From a virus, in IMG/VR virus record IMGVR_UViG_3300042691_036206, positions 1 through 64,000 of that record: a stretch of 64,000 nucleotides of DNA, one strand, 5' to 3'. The position numbers were made by a program, and so were the translations under genes. The notes beneath the pieces were generated by a model that worked only from the letters and a program-made list of their open reading frames with translations, ran no database searches and was not told where the DNA came from. Position 1 is the stretch's first letter. The number at the start of each line of letters is the position of its first letter. Positions 39,157 through 49,500 of this stretch are shown here, in pieces.

Positions 39157-39901
39157 GTGGAGATCGTACCTCTGGGGCTGTACGTGCGACTGCGGGACAA
39201 CGAAATTCGTTTATGCCTCCACGTTAATTCAAGGAACAACTCGATCCTGCGGATGTCTTCGAAGGGTAGTGGCAGGAAGGAAACGCCTTGATCTTCGCGG
39301 ACATCGCTTCGGAAAACTGTTCGTCGTGGAGGTTACCGACATTCGTAGGGGTTCGGCAGTCGTATGGAAATGCAAATGCGATTGCGGACGCGAGACCCTT
39401 GTCGGGGCTGGGCAACTAACGCTTGGCTTAACAAAATCATGCGGATGTTATCGTAGGGACAAAGCTCGGGAAAAAGCCATTCATGGAATGGCAGACACTC
39501 CCGAATACCGTGCCTGGATTGCAATGCGTCGAAGATGTCAGATTCCAACAGAGCAAAATTACGGCAATTACGGGGGAAGGGGGATAACTGTTTGCGATGA
39601 ATGGTCGAAGTCTTTTGTGGACTTCTATGCCCACGTAGGCTCTCGCCCCTCCCCAGAACACTCGCTCCACCGGATTAATAACGATGGCAACTACGAACCG
39701 GGAAATGTGAAATGGGGTACATCTCAGGAGCAACAGAACGCCCGCCGATGTACTATTTATCTCACCTTAGACGGGCAACGGCGCACTGCGATGGAATGGT
39801 CTCGTCACCTTGGGGTGTCGCACCATGTAATTACAAACCGGGCGTGGCGATATACGACAACAGCAGAGTTCTTAAAATCGTGCAGGAAGCGTATAGCGTA
39901 A
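39080..39901 (+). CDS. HNH homing-type endonuclease with tandem zinc modules
   Basis: 273 residues. Two copies of a DNA-binding module (GKRFGRLVV ... CTCDCG ... SCGC and GHRFGKLFV ... CKCDCG ... SCGC) precede an HNH-like region (HGMADTPEYRAWIAMRRRC, SRPSPEHSLHRINNDGNYEP, GNVKWGTSQEQQNARR). The C-terminal helix-turn-helix (AMEWSRHLGVSHHVITNRAW) gives specificity. Free-standing mobile endonuclease, opposite in direction to the surrounding lysis genes. Confidence 0.8.
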   Translation: MASKHKDLLGKRFGRLVVTTKEPIRKWRSYLWGCTCDCGTTKFVYASTLIQGTTRSCGCLRRVVAGRKRLDLRGHRFGKLFVVEVTDIRRGSAVVWKCKCDCGRETLVGAGQLTLGLTKSCGCYRRDKAREKAIHGMADTPEYRAWIAMRRRCQIPTEQNYGNYGGRGITVCDEWSKSFVDFYAHVGSRPSPEHSLHRINNDGNYEPGNVKWGTSQEQQNARRCTIYLTLDGQRRTAMEWSRHLGVSHHVITNRAWRYTTTAEFLKSCRKRIA

Positions 39902-39902
39902 A

Positions 39903-40097
39903 TCAAAACACCCACGTCGACCAAAGAAGCACACCCTTACCGTCCCGGCAAAAGCCTCGCTCCCAGTATCCGTTCCCGTAGTCTTCAGCTTCTCGGCATT
40001 CGCCCGGCTTATGGTCCCAGGCCCAGAACGAAACAGACGCCCCGCACCCCGCCAGGAGCGCCAAGACGGGCACCAGTAGCCTAACGAAACGAACCAT
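39903..40097 (-). CDS. Small lipoprotein
   Basis: Sixty-four residues from the ATG at 40097. VRLLVPVLALLAGC ends in a lipobox. The mature part contains three cysteines and an aromatic end. Overlaps the upstream gene by 17 bases. It may be the outer spanin partner in this lysis block. Confidence 0.6.
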   Translation of the reverse strand: MVRFVRLLVPVLALLAGCGASVSFWAWDHKPGECREAEDYGNGYWERGFCRDGKGVLLWSTWVF

Positions 40098-41277
40098 GAC
40101 GATACGCCGGATGGAAGGGGCCGAAGCACCTACCGCCTTCCTTGAGGACGACGTAGGGCGAGCCAGACAGCTTTTCAGCTTTCTCTGCCATCTCGATCCC
40201 GTAGAGGTTGACGCCGAGTCCGGAATAGTACCGGAACGTGCCGCCCTCAAAAGGCCCATAGTATTCCAAGGCCCCAATCGGCAGAGCTCCGACCGCCGTG
40301 AAGGCGTTGACGGCTTCCCCGTGAAATGGCGTGATCCAAAGCGGCTTGTTCGCCCGAATATCCCCCGTGCCCTTGTCCTCGGCACTCGTTTTAAAAAGCC
40401 TCGGTGGAAGTATGCCACCCGTGCAGCCATCGATCAGTGGCGAGTACGGCAGCGGCTCTGCGTATCTTAAAAGCGTCCTGAGCTGCTCAGTAGTCGCCAC
40501 CCGCTTGCGTTTACGAGGGTCGATGAACGGCCCATCGCCGAGACGCAGATTGTAAACCAGGCCCCAGATGTAATGTCGGCACTCACCATTGCTCGCCAGG
40601 AAGGCGGGAATGTTCGAGTCGAAAGCATCGTTACCGTCCAGCGACACACTGCACGGCGCTTTCAGTCCCCGAACTGCCGTGCCGTGACGCTCGATCTTAA
40701 AAGCCCCCGAGCTTCGAACACCGCCGACAGGATTCTCGACAATGACCGCCCGAGGGCAGTGCTGGGCAATGACCGCCGCTTGTTTGCGAAACGCACGGGA
40801 ACTGAGGTTGTGCTCTAACGTTGGCGAGAACTCGATCGCCACATTGGGATAATTCGCGAAGAAGTCGCAGTAGAGCCGCACGCGGTCCCGAAGATGGCGC
40901 CGGAGCTTGCCGCCGCCGCTTTCCCACATCGCGTTAAATGCTGCGATGGTCATACCGAAATACGGCTCGTAGCGACCGCAATTTCCCCCGCGAATGCATG
41001 GGCCGTTGAAGAAATCAACCTGCCAGTCCGTCACCTTCCCGGAATCAAGAATCTTCTTGAGATTGGTCAGCCGAGTCGCAAATGTCCAATCAAGATGACT
41101 GCCGCAGAATTTCTCTGGTAGGAGCGGAACAAGATCATCGACCGGGAACTTCTCGCTCAGGAGGCCAATGATGTCCTGGCAGACGGGAGGAGGTTCCTGC
41201 CCCTCGCTGGCCTTCGTGAATCCGAGGATGCAGCCAATTAGAAACGGTACCAGGAACCAGCGAAAGAAATCACGCAT
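40081..41277 (-). CDS. Secreted 398-aa protein of unknown function
   Basis: Start at 41277, overlapping the lysozyme stop by 8 bases. An N-terminal membrane or signal segment (FFRWFLVPFLIGCILGFTKA) precedes a large exported domain with many cysteines. VTDWQVDFFNGPCIRGGNCG, PNVAIEFSPTLEHN and CPRAVIVENPVGG spaced between alternating strands and helices suggest a TIM-barrel, glycosidase-like fold. The lysozyme gene before it points to an envelope role. I do not recognise the family. Confidence 0.6.
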   Translation of the reverse strand: MRDFFRWFLVPFLIGCILGFTKASEGQEPPPVCQDIIGLLSEKFPVDDLVPLLPEKFCGSHLDWTFATRLTNLKKILDSGKVTDWQVDFFNGPCIRGGNCGRYEPYFGMTIAAFNAMWESGGGKLRRHLRDRVRLYCDFFANYPNVAIEFSPTLEHNLSSRAFRKQAAVIAQHCPRAVIVENPVGGVRSSGAFKIERHGTAVRGLKAPCSVSLDGNDAFDSNIPAFLASNGECRHYIWGLVYNLRLGDGPFIDPRKRKRVATTEQLRTLLRYAEPLPYSPLIDGCTGGILPPRLFKTSAEDKGTGDIRANKPLWITPFHGEAVNAFTAVGALPIGALEYYGPFEGGTFRYYSGLGVNLYGIEMAEKAEKLSGSPYVVLKEGGRCFGPFHPAYRHGSFR

Positions 41278-41749
41278 AAGGCCACTCCTCTCGAACGATG
41301 AGAGACAAGACCCGCTCTGCCCGTGACCCAACCTGGCCGAACCATTTCGAGCCGCGAAGATGGGCCTCAACCGCGGGCCAGTTTTCGCGTTTCGCGAACT
41401 GCAAAGTGTTGTGAAAAGCGAGAAGCCTTGCCTTGCCGAGATTAAAGGCGAGGTTGCACCAGCCGAGTTGTCGATGGAGAGACCACCGGTTGAAGAGTGC
41501 GGCACCGAAGATCTCCTCACAGTCTTTGCGAGCCCTTCTGAAATCTTCCTCAAGCCATGCCATCGCCGTTTCGCGAGAGATGCCGACCGTTCGGTACCAG
41601 AGCAGCTTCGTTCCAGTAATACCCCTGGCGGAGAGGTTTCGACCAACGCCAATCGTCCAGAGACCGACCGAATCCTTGTAGGCTTTGAGGCGCAGCCCTT
41701 CGTCTCTTACGAGCATGACCTGATGTTTCATGGCAGGCGTCGGCGTCAT
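41270..41749 (-). CDS. GH24 lysozyme (endolysin)
   Basis: 159 residues. The T4-lysozyme catalytic triad motif is intact: RDEGLRLKAYKDSVGLWTIGVG (Glu, eight residues, Asp, five residues, Thr; read in two blocks DEGLRLKAYKD and SVGLWTIGVG). NLAFNLGKARLLAF is the second family motif. No signal peptide, so it depends on a holin. Degrades the glycan strands of peptidoglycan. Confidence 0.92.
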   Translation of the reverse strand: MTPTPAMKHQVMLVRDEGLRLKAYKDSVGLWTIGVGRNLSARGITGTKLLWYRTVGISRETAMAWLEEDFRRARKDCEEIFGAALFNRWSLHRQLGWCNLAFNLGKARLLAFHNTLQFAKRENWPAVEAHLRGSKWFGQVGSRAERVLSLIVREEWPYA

Positions 41750-41761
41750 TCTCCTCCGAAG

Positions 41762-42037
41762 TTAAGGACGGGCGTGTGTTTCTTGCAGTAGCCGGTCGAT
41801 CTTCTGCTCGATGCGCTCGAAGCGGCTGTCAACCCGGTCGAGGAGCTTGGTCTGCCCCTCGTCATGGGCCGTCAGGGCCGATTGCTGCTGGGAAAGGACC
41901 GTGACATCATGCCGCAGATCGTTGATGGAGCCCGTCAGAACGGAGAGCCAGAAGCCGCCGATAAGCGAGAACACACTGAAAACCGCACCGAGGATCCAAC
42001 GAAATGTATCCCCGTCGACTTTGCCCGCCATCATCAC
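41762..42037 (-). CDS. Holin-like / XhlA-type protein
   Basis: Ninety-one residues. One hydrophobic helix (WILGAVFSVFSLIGGFWLSV) followed by a coiled coil (LLDRVDSRFERIEQKIDRLL), the layout of XhlA/hemolysin-type phage proteins. It lies 12 bases before the lysozyme gene and probably controls its release. Confidence 0.7.
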   Translation of the reverse strand: MMMAGKVDGDTFRWILGAVFSVFSLIGGFWLSVLTGSINDLRHDVTVLSQQQSALTAHDEGQTKLLDRVDSRFERIEQKIDRLLQETHARP

Positions 42038-42120
42038 CGCCGCAATTCCCCCATGAGTCCGCTATACGGGACAAGGGTACCACGGAGGGTTTGGGGGGTG
42101 CATCGTAGAAAAGACCGGGG

Positions 42121-42453
42121 CTAGGCATCGACGACGTTCAAATTGCACTCGGCAATGAGCGTTTGTGCCGGGGAGGAGGTGGTGCTGCAAGAGACAGTAA
42201 TCTGATACGGCGTGCCCACCGTGCCGCTTGAAACACGGAATTGAACCGCTCGCCCCTCGGCGACCGAAACTCCGTTAATGGTCAATGCGCCTACATTTAC
42301 CTTTACGTTGTCGATCGTTAGGCCAGATGGTGCGGACGTGACAGTCGGCGTGCCCGTAAGCTCTTCGGCGACCTCAAGAAGATCGTCGAAAGAAACGGCA
42401 GCGTTTTGAGCCGCGAGCGGATGCTTTGAATGAACTTGCGGTGCTTTAGCCAT
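42121..42453 (-). CDS. Hypothetical 110-aa protein after the repeat protein
   Basis: Start at 42453, overlapping the previous gene by 8 bases. The second half is beta-rich (TIDNVKVNVGALTINGVSVA, VQFRVSSGTVGTPYQITVSC), similar to small immunoglobulin-like decoration or tail-fibre domains. Probably a structural accessory. Confidence 0.6.
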   Translation of the reverse strand: MAKAPQVHSKHPLAAQNAAVSFDDLLEVAEELTGTPTVTSAPSGLTIDNVKVNVGALTINGVSVAEGRAVQFRVSSGTVGTPYQITVSCSTTSSPAQTLIAECNLNVVDA

Positions 42454-45244
42454 TGCCCCTCGGGGTCCAGTGTAACCGATGTCCGGCCTTAAAGAGTAGA
42501 GGAGAACCGCCACGCGGTGCGTATTCGAGCCGGTTTCTGGTCTGATAGTGCAGCCAAAGCGGAAGCGGGGCCCAGTGGAGGAAGTTGCCGCCGAGCGGGG
42601 CCCAGTCAAGCGAGCTACTGCTGAGAGGAATCCCGACAAAGGAGGCGTAATCGTCGGCACCAGTCAATAACTCATCGAGCAAGCCCTCGAAGGTTGCCGA
42701 CACACTCGGCTGCTCGTCGCTTGCGATCTGGTCGTCAGCTATCGAGGCCACAAGCGTAGCTAGGGCCGTAAAGGCACCCGCAACCGTTCCCGCCTCAAGG
42801 ACAGCGAGAACCATGTGGCTTTGGCACGCGATGGACTCGCCCGCGCTGGCCGACTCCGAGCAGGTGCTCGACATGCTGTTTGCGGCCGTCTGTGCCGCAG
42901 CAATGGTGAGGGTTTCCGAAAGGGGAGCACTTGCAGTCATTGCGGCCGAGAGGCTTTCCGCAATCGTAGCGCCTTCCGACAATGCAGGTACTGCCGTCAA
43001 CGCCACCGCAAGGGCATCACCCACGGAGGCACTATCGGAATACGAGACGTTATAGACTTGAGCGCCGCCGTCTGTAACATCATCCGCCGCCGTCACGCTC
43101 TCGGTCAATGGAGCCGCAAAGGTCGCAACCGCTGCTAGTGTCTCTGCCCCAGATACGGCCCCGGAGACTGTCGCTGAAGCCGTGAGAGCCGCCGCGATAG
43201 ACTCGCCAGATGCGACGATTTCAGTCACTGCCCCAGATGTCGTAAACGCCGGGATAACTGATTCCGTTGCAGTGGTAGATTCCGAGTTGGTGACAACGCA
43301 ATTGGCGGCAACTGCCAGAGTGTCGGCACCGGTTAACGTGTAGGAAATCGGATCAATAAAGATCAAACCACTCGTGAACTGATCGCCAGAGGTTACAGCA
43401 TCGGAGAAGGTAGCCACGAACGTTGTAGCGTTGGCGACAGACTCGATTACAGTGACTGTTTCGGTCCCCGTGGCGTTGAATGTTACGGCTGCGGAAAGAT
43501 TCTCCGCCGCAGTGCCCGACTCGCTAAACGTGCTAGTGATTAAGAGGCCCGCCGATAACGACTCTGCCGCAGTCCCAGATTCCGAGAGTGTCGGGGCGAG
43601 CGTTGCTACTACCGCAAGGCTTTCAGCCCCTGCTACTGACTCCGAGAAAGTCGGAATAAACGTTGCCGTTGCTGCGAGGGATTCCGCACCTGTCACAGGC
43701 TCAGAGATCGTCAGGACGAGTGTCGCCGAAACTGAGAGGCTTTCCGCTACAGTGCCCGCCTCACTTATGATCACCGGCATCGTCAGTGCAGGCACCATGG
43801 ACTCCGCACCCGTGACCGAATCTGAGGATGTCGGGACGAACGTGGCAGAGGCGGCGAGGTTTTCAGCCCCTGTTACTGGCTCCGACAATGTCGTCACCGC
43901 CGTGACGACGGCCGCGAGCGACTCTGCACCCGTGAGGGGTTCCGTGACCGTCGACGAAAGGAGAAGTCCGCCGCTCGTGCTCTCCGCCGCCGTGACTGGC
44001 TCGCTCAGCGTCGTAACGAAAGTGGCAGCAGCCGCGTTGCTCTCGGCACCCGCTACCGACTCGCTACACGTAGGGGCAACCGTCGCCACAACAGCCTGAC
44101 TCTCAGCACCGGTAACGGATTCCGTCAGGGTATCGTTATAAACGTTTCCGGTTGACGGCACGTAATCCACGGACAGAATCATCGTCGTACACCGGACGGT
44201 CGTGATAGACGCGGTGTCGATCACTCCGGCCTCGATGCCATCTAGATCCGAAGTCGTCCAGGCAGAGGAATCAGCCGGGTCGGTACCGAGACACCGACCT
44301 TGCCATACATATGAAGTCGATCCGTTCCTGGTGCTACTATCAGAGTTCGTTGAGCCCGATCGAATTCTGACGCCCGACGCTGACGTGCTGTTCGAGCTTT
44401 CGCGAATGCGGGCCATGAACTTCACGGCGTTAATCGTGCCGCTGATTCCAGCTGAACTTGAACTCTCGAAAGCTACAAGATGCGTCTGCGAAGCGGCCGA
44501 TGACTTTTGAATGTAATCGGTGTCCGTGTTGGTCGGTATTTCATCGACATCGGTGTAGTCACCAGTTCCCGCACCTCCGGCACCCACGGTCCATTGGGCC
44601 GTGCTGCCTTCTCCGTTTGGCAGCATGACCTTGCATTCACCGATTCCCGGATATGCCGCATCATCGAGGTAGACATCGTCGAAGTAGTATTCGATGGCCC
44701 AGCCATCCGTATTGACCGCCTTCCCGATTCGGAGCTTCGCGTTGTTATTCGTGCCCAGATCGCCCGTACCAGAAACTTCCGACGTGCCGTCGATCTTGAG
44801 TTCGTAATTGGCCGACGCGCCCGTGCCGCAGCGGAACTCAATCCGATACCACGTGTTTGCTGTAAGTGTCGTACTTCCCGTCGCGAGAACTCCCGCCGCG
44901 TTTCTGTAGGTCAGCACGCCGGTTGAGGTAAGCGCGATAGCTCCTTTGACTGTGTTTCCGCTATCGAGAGATGCCGCGATGATCTCGGACCCCGAGCCGG
45001 CCTTAGTCGCGTATTGAAAATAGAAGCGATGGTAGACGGTGGCAACGCTGTAGACAGCGAACGTTCCATCAGCAGCATATCCGGTTAATTCACCGTAGGT
45101 GGCCGCGTTCGCGGTGGCCGAAAGAATTTTTAGGCCGTATCCGCCGGTTCGCTTTGTCGTGCTCTGAACCGTCGTGCCGCCAGCGGTGGCATTCAACTCA
45201 GAGGTATCGCCGTGCTCGAAGCCCGTAAAAGCAACTACAGCCAT
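42446..45244 (-). CDS. Large repetitive tail-fibre/adhesin-like protein
   Basis: 932 residues. Residues about 1-205 are a lectin/concanavalin-like domain (YGLKILSATANAATYGELTG, WYRIEFRCGTGASANYELKI, WAIEYYFDDVYLDDA). From about 370 to 860 there are roughly 24 imperfect 19-20-residue units built on LSEPVTGAESLAA. The C-terminus has four aromatic WAPLGG-like units. It sits in the tail-fibre region, downstream of J, so it likely forms a long fibre or surface adhesin. Confidence 0.7.
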   Translation of the reverse strand: MAVVAFTGFEHGDTSELNATAGGTTVQSTTKRTGGYGLKILSATANAATYGELTGYAADGTFAVYSVATVYHRFYFQYATKAGSGSEIIAASLDSGNTVKGAIALTSTGVLTYRNAAGVLATGSTTLTANTWYRIEFRCGTGASANYELKIDGTSEVSGTGDLGTNNNAKLRIGKAVNTDGWAIEYYFDDVYLDDAAYPGIGECKVMLPNGEGSTAQWTVGAGGAGTGDYTDVDEIPTNTDTDYIQKSSAASQTHLVAFESSSSAGISGTINAVKFMARIRESSNSTSASGVRIRSGSTNSDSSTRNGSTSYVWQGRCLGTDPADSSAWTTSDLDGIEAGVIDTASITTVRCTTMILSVDYVPSTGNVYNDTLTESVTGAESQAVVATVAPTCSESVAGAESNAAAATFVTTLSEPVTAAESTSGGLLLSSTVTEPLTGAESLAAVVTAVTTLSEPVTGAENLAASATFVPTSSDSVTGAESMVPALTMPVIISEAGTVAESLSVSATLVLTISEPVTGAESLAATATFIPTFSESVAGAESLAVVATLAPTLSESGTAAESLSAGLLITSTFSESGTAAENLSAAVTFNATGTETVTVIESVANATTFVATFSDAVTSGDQFTSGLIFIDPISYTLTGADTLAVAANCVVTNSESTTATESVIPAFTTSGAVTEIVASGESIAAALTASATVSGAVSGAETLAAVATFAAPLTESVTAADDVTDGGAQVYNVSYSDSASVGDALAVALTAVPALSEGATIAESLSAAMTASAPLSETLTIAAAQTAANSMSSTCSESASAGESIACQSHMVLAVLEAGTVAGAFTALATLVASIADDQIASDEQPSVSATFEGLLDELLTGADDYASFVGIPLSSSSLDWAPLGGNFLHWAPLPLWLHYQTRNRLEYAPRGGSPLLFKAGHRLHWTPRGNG

Positions 45245-45310
45245 AGAACCTCAGGCAACGGGAAAGGACTTTGATGGGATGCCCGAGGGAGGCTCATTTG
45301 CCTCCGCTTG

Positions 45311-45850
45311 TTAGCTCACGCTGAGAGTAGGGGTAACGTTCAAGGTATCGCCTGAAGCAACCGAGCGACTCGCCGCGAAATCTCCGGCAGAGTACAAAGT
45401 GCCCGACGTGCCGGTGTTAACCGAGGACACGAACGCACCTGCAACCGTCTGCGTGGCGTTGATGGAGATTGAAACGGCCGTTGCGGTGTTGGACCCGGAA
45501 GACGTTGTTCCCCAAGTGATTGCAGGCCGGTTACCGGCATATGGGGTAACTTCGGACCAGCCCGCGTGGGAAGCGAGGGTGTCGCCCACTGCCGCTGAAC
45601 CGGTGCCTTTGAGGCCAAGATACCACGCGGCGGTGTAAGCAGATCCCTTCAGGTACTTGTCGACAATATCGGTCTTTCCTGCCGTGGTGACGAGGTTGTG
45701 GAATTCCTCAGACCACTTCAAAACCCCGTCCGGGCCGACACAATCGACGCGGTAGGTAATGCTTGGGGCTTCAATGCCTTCGGGGGAGAGACCTGAAGAC
45801 GCGATCAACCCAGCATCAATTCGAGAGGATAAGGCAGCATTTTCATTCAT
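45311..45850 (-). CDS. Tail-fibre-region protein, 179 aa
   Basis: From the ATG at 45850 (a TTG at 45859 would add three residues). Beta-rich: ITYRVDCVGPDGVLKW, YTAAWYLGLKGTG, AVSISINATQTVAGAFV. I know this pattern from phage tail or fibre proteins of about 180 residues. Function likely virion-associated. Confidence 0.65.
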   Translation of the reverse strand: MNENAALSSRIDAGLIASSGLSPEGIEAPSITYRVDCVGPDGVLKWSEEFHNLVTTAGKTDIVDKYLKGSAYTAAWYLGLKGTGSAAVGDTLASHAGWSEVTPYAGNRPAITWGTTSSGSNTATAVSISINATQTVAGAFVSSVNTGTSGTLYSAGDFAASRSVASGDTLNVTPTLSVS

Positions 45851-45943
45851 ACGCTTCAAAGCAGGATAGAAATTATGCCGCCATCATAACCCCGCCCGAA
45901 GGCGGGACGCTATAGGGCAAGTTTAGGCTTCAATAACGACCAC

Positions 45944-46492
45944 CTATGCGGTAATGAAGAAGCCACTCACCCAGATGATGCGGCCGGTGCTCAAGGCGAA
46001 GTTACTACCATCGGCCTTCCTTACCCTGAATTTTGTTGTAGACGAAGATATGCACGCCCCTGGTGCAGCGGACCCACCATCGGCGTACCACGCTGTAAGA
46101 ACTTGTTGACTGACTTGGGTCAAAGGCGATGCAAACTCTATCTCATTCGATGCTGACCCGCTTGTCGTTCCGGTGTCTACAATGTGAAAGAAGCATAGCT
46201 TGCCCATGCGGATATAGTTCGCATAGCTGAGCGAAGTCGAGGTGAAAGTCATACCGCCGACTGCCGTATAGGTCGGAGTAAAGGAGGTGACTGCGGTCGG
46301 CAAGGCGTTCACCCAGGACGACCCGTTCCAAGAATCCAGAATCTTGTTCGTTGAGTCGTATCGCACGGTACCCGTCGGAATATTCGTATCCGAGGAGAAG
46401 TCCATCTTTGCACACGAGGAGATCTTGCCGTTCAACGCTGTCAGCACGGCGGTATAGAGAGATGAGTTTGTCGGGGTGTTAAAGTCAGTCAT
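45944..46492 (-). CDS. Tail-fibre-like protein, 182 aa
   Basis: Asn/Ser/Thr-rich, beta-strand pattern: GTVRYDSTNKILDSWNGSSW is a repeated motif of tail-fibre shafts, then ANYIRMGKLCFFHIV and RIIWVSGFFITA. Follows J with 12 bases between. Confidence 0.7.
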   Translation of the reverse strand: MTDFNTPTNSSLYTAVLTALNGKISSCAKMDFSSDTNIPTGTVRYDSTNKILDSWNGSSWVNALPTAVTSFTPTYTAVGGMTFTSTSLSYANYIRMGKLCFFHIVDTGTTSGSASNEIEFASPLTQVSQQVLTAWYADGGSAAPGACISSSTTKFRVRKADGSNFALSTGRIIWVSGFFITA

Positions 46493-46504
46493 ATTCCTCC
46501 AGTC

Positions 46505-49500
46505 TTATATCACGGCCTGCACTCCTCGTGCAGTCCACCGAACGTCAGCCGTGGCCCGAGAGCCAGCGGAGTTAAACAGCAGTACCTTGAAAGATGTCGG
46601 GTTGGCGATGTCGGTAAAGTCCACCACGGGTTTCAACTCCGTTGTTCCCTGCGGCGTGACGACGATTGCCGAAACGTCCAGGAAGCTCTTCGTGAAGGAG
46701 ATTGTCGTTCCTCCAGCATCTCCCGAATTCGCCGTCGTGGTTCCCGAGTCGGTGATTTCTTTCACGTTCACGGTACAGGAGACATCGGTCACCACGCACC
46801 AGTCTGTTTGCGTGCGGGGCGTTACGACGAGGGTGAGCTTCAGGTACCGGTAGTTATTGGGCGAGGCGTTCTTGTTGCCGGACTGCCCAGCGATCCACGG
46901 ATCTCCGACGAGCTTCTTCCACGAGACGGTCGGCACGGGCTGAAGGCCGGAGCCGAAGGCCACATAATCGAATTTGACCGTTGCCTGCGGGAGCACTTCA
47001 CCGAGGTCCACCGTGATGTCGATCTGCCCCGTGAGCATGTCGTTCGGCGTGAGCCAGTAAGAGAAACCCAGGTCAATGAGACCCTGAATGGTCGTGACGC
47101 CATTCTGCGTGAAGTGTTGGTCGAACGTCTCGGTCGTGTCGTAGGGTGCCCAGACCGAGCCGCCGGTCGTGGTGAACGTTGCCGTGCCCGTTCCGCCCGT
47201 GATGGGCTCGAGCCAGTAGGAATACCCCGCCGTGATGAAATCCTGGATCGTCGTTTTCGAGTTGCTCGTGAAATGCTGGTCAAACGTCTCCGCAGAGTTC
47301 GCCGCCGCTTGTACGCTGTAGGTCTCCGCAATGTAGGCGGCATTGGCGAGAGTTGCCCCTGAGAGAGTAATGCTGGGGCTTGCCCGAAACACGAAATCAG
47401 CAGGCGGATACACCGTGGTGGACACCTCAGCGACGGGGCCCTCGTTCCCGGCGACATCCACCGCGGAAACGCGGAACGTGTACGCTGACGAAACCAGTTC
47501 CACGTAGGTGAAGAACGTTCCCGTGACGGTTCCCAGGTCATCGGATCTCGTGGCGGTCTTTCGCGTCACCCTGTAATAGGCGACCGGGAAAGTCGTCGTT
47601 GTCGGCACTTCCCACCGGAGCATCACGTTGTTGTCGATGAGGTTAACCGAAAAGTTTTGCGGCACTCCGGGGGCCGACACCACTAGGTCGGCAGTGGCGT
47701 CATTTACGGAGTAGTTCCCCGTCGTATCAAGTGCCCGGACGATGAATCGCACTGTTCCGGCCGGAAGGGCCTGATAGGAATGGGTAGTCGATCGAACCCT
47801 GACCGCAGTCGCCGGAACGTCGTTGAAGCCTGTGAAGACCGTGCCGTACCGAATCTCGTACTCTCGCACATCGAGGTCCGTCACGGCGTTCCACGACACC
47901 TTCACCCGTTGCCCCTCGACGACGGCAACGACTCCCGTCACGTTGCTTGGTGCCGCCGTTTTGCCGATGACGGTGTGGCCCGTTGTGGTCACCCAGTTGC
48001 CCCGAGCGCCGAGGGCATTCACCGAGCGGATTCGAACATCGTACGACGAGCCATCCCGCACATCGAGTATGTAGTAGTTGGACGAGCTTCCGGGCACATC
48101 GCCCGCGTCCTGCCAGGTCGAACTGGAGGTGAGTTTGAATTGAAGCTCGTAATACCCACCATTCTGAACGAAAGCGTCGGAAGCCATTACCCAGGAAGCG
48201 TAAAGCCGCGAGAAGACCGTGCCGTCGCTTCGGATGTAGAGATAGTTCGTGCCTGACGCGAGCGTGAGCGACGTGGGATCGGCGACGATAAACGGGTTCG
48301 GCAGGTTGGTGTTCGGATTCGTGTCGTACGTCGTCTCCATCCCGGAGTTCCAGTCGTATACTGCCGCCGCGGTCTCCCGGAGCAACAGCCGCACGGTGAA
48401 CATCGGGGAGCCTTCCGGGCTGTCTTCGATCTGAAGAGCCGAGCGCACCACTTCGAACGTTTTCGCCGACCATCCAAACTCTGAGAATGTAACGTTCACC
48501 CATTCGCCTGGCTCTGCCTGGTACGCGGCCATGGTCGCTGTGAATTCGACGGTGATGCCCTGGCGGTTTTGCTCAAGCTCGATCTTGGCGAGCCGCTGGC
48601 ATCGCTGGTGCGACGTGACGAGGTTGTACGTGAGATCTTCGTAAATCGTCACGCCACTGTCGGCGGTGACATAGCTTGAATTCGTGACGACCGGGAAATC
48701 TGATTCCTCAAAGCCATTCGTCTCCGAGACGAACGTGCCCCGTACGCTGTTGAAGCTCTCCGCCCGAGGAGCCTTCGTCATCACCTGAATGTCCGAGAGG
48801 ATCATGTCTTCCGTGAGCGTCATGACCGCCGTGCGGGATTCGCCGACGTAGAGCGAGTACTTTCCTTCGGAATACACAAGCCTTCCGGCCATGCTGGCGA
48901 GCATGTCATCAATTAGAGAGCCGGGGGCCTCGTCCACCCCGGCGTGGAAGTCGAGCCAATAGCGTGGCTCTGTGCCGCCGCCCGCAAGGGAGACCGTCCC
49001 GCCAGCGGTGGTGACTGCCGCGTTCAATCGTGTCGAATTAAAATCCGAAAGCGAAAGGCCAAGGCCGTAGCGCGAGCTTCTCATGTAATCGAGCAGAACC
49101 ATTGCCGCGTTGCCGGAAACTTCCGTGCCTGTGGTTACGGGATTGTAAACATCGTACTTTCCCGTGAGCCGAAAGGTGATGTCGGGCGTGCCGTTCTTGA
49201 AAACCGTTTCATTCCATTTGAGCCGCAGGTACACGTGAGCGTGCCCACGTTGGCGATGGTTGCTGGTCCATTTCGTCGGCACATCGGCAACCAACTCTGA
49301 GAGAGCGGCCTGGGCATCGGTGCCGTAATTGATCTGCATCTTCACGTACCCGGCAAAGATGCCGGTCGCGTTCACCACTCCGGTCGGGCGGGTCAGAAGG
49401 TTCGTGTCCCACTGCACGTCATATCCGTCGAAGTAAACATTTCTGAGGTACGTGATTTCGTGGGCTGCGAGTGTGATGACCAGATGAAGATAAAGGTCCT

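Noticed and set aside
43431-44099. 222-codon plus frame with repeats
   Set aside because: Antisense image of the repeat-rich fibre gene; the repeats belong to the minus-strand protein.
42446-45244. Diversity-generating retroelement
   Set aside because: No reverse transcriptase or template repeat was seen, although the fibre protein has variable-looking repeats.
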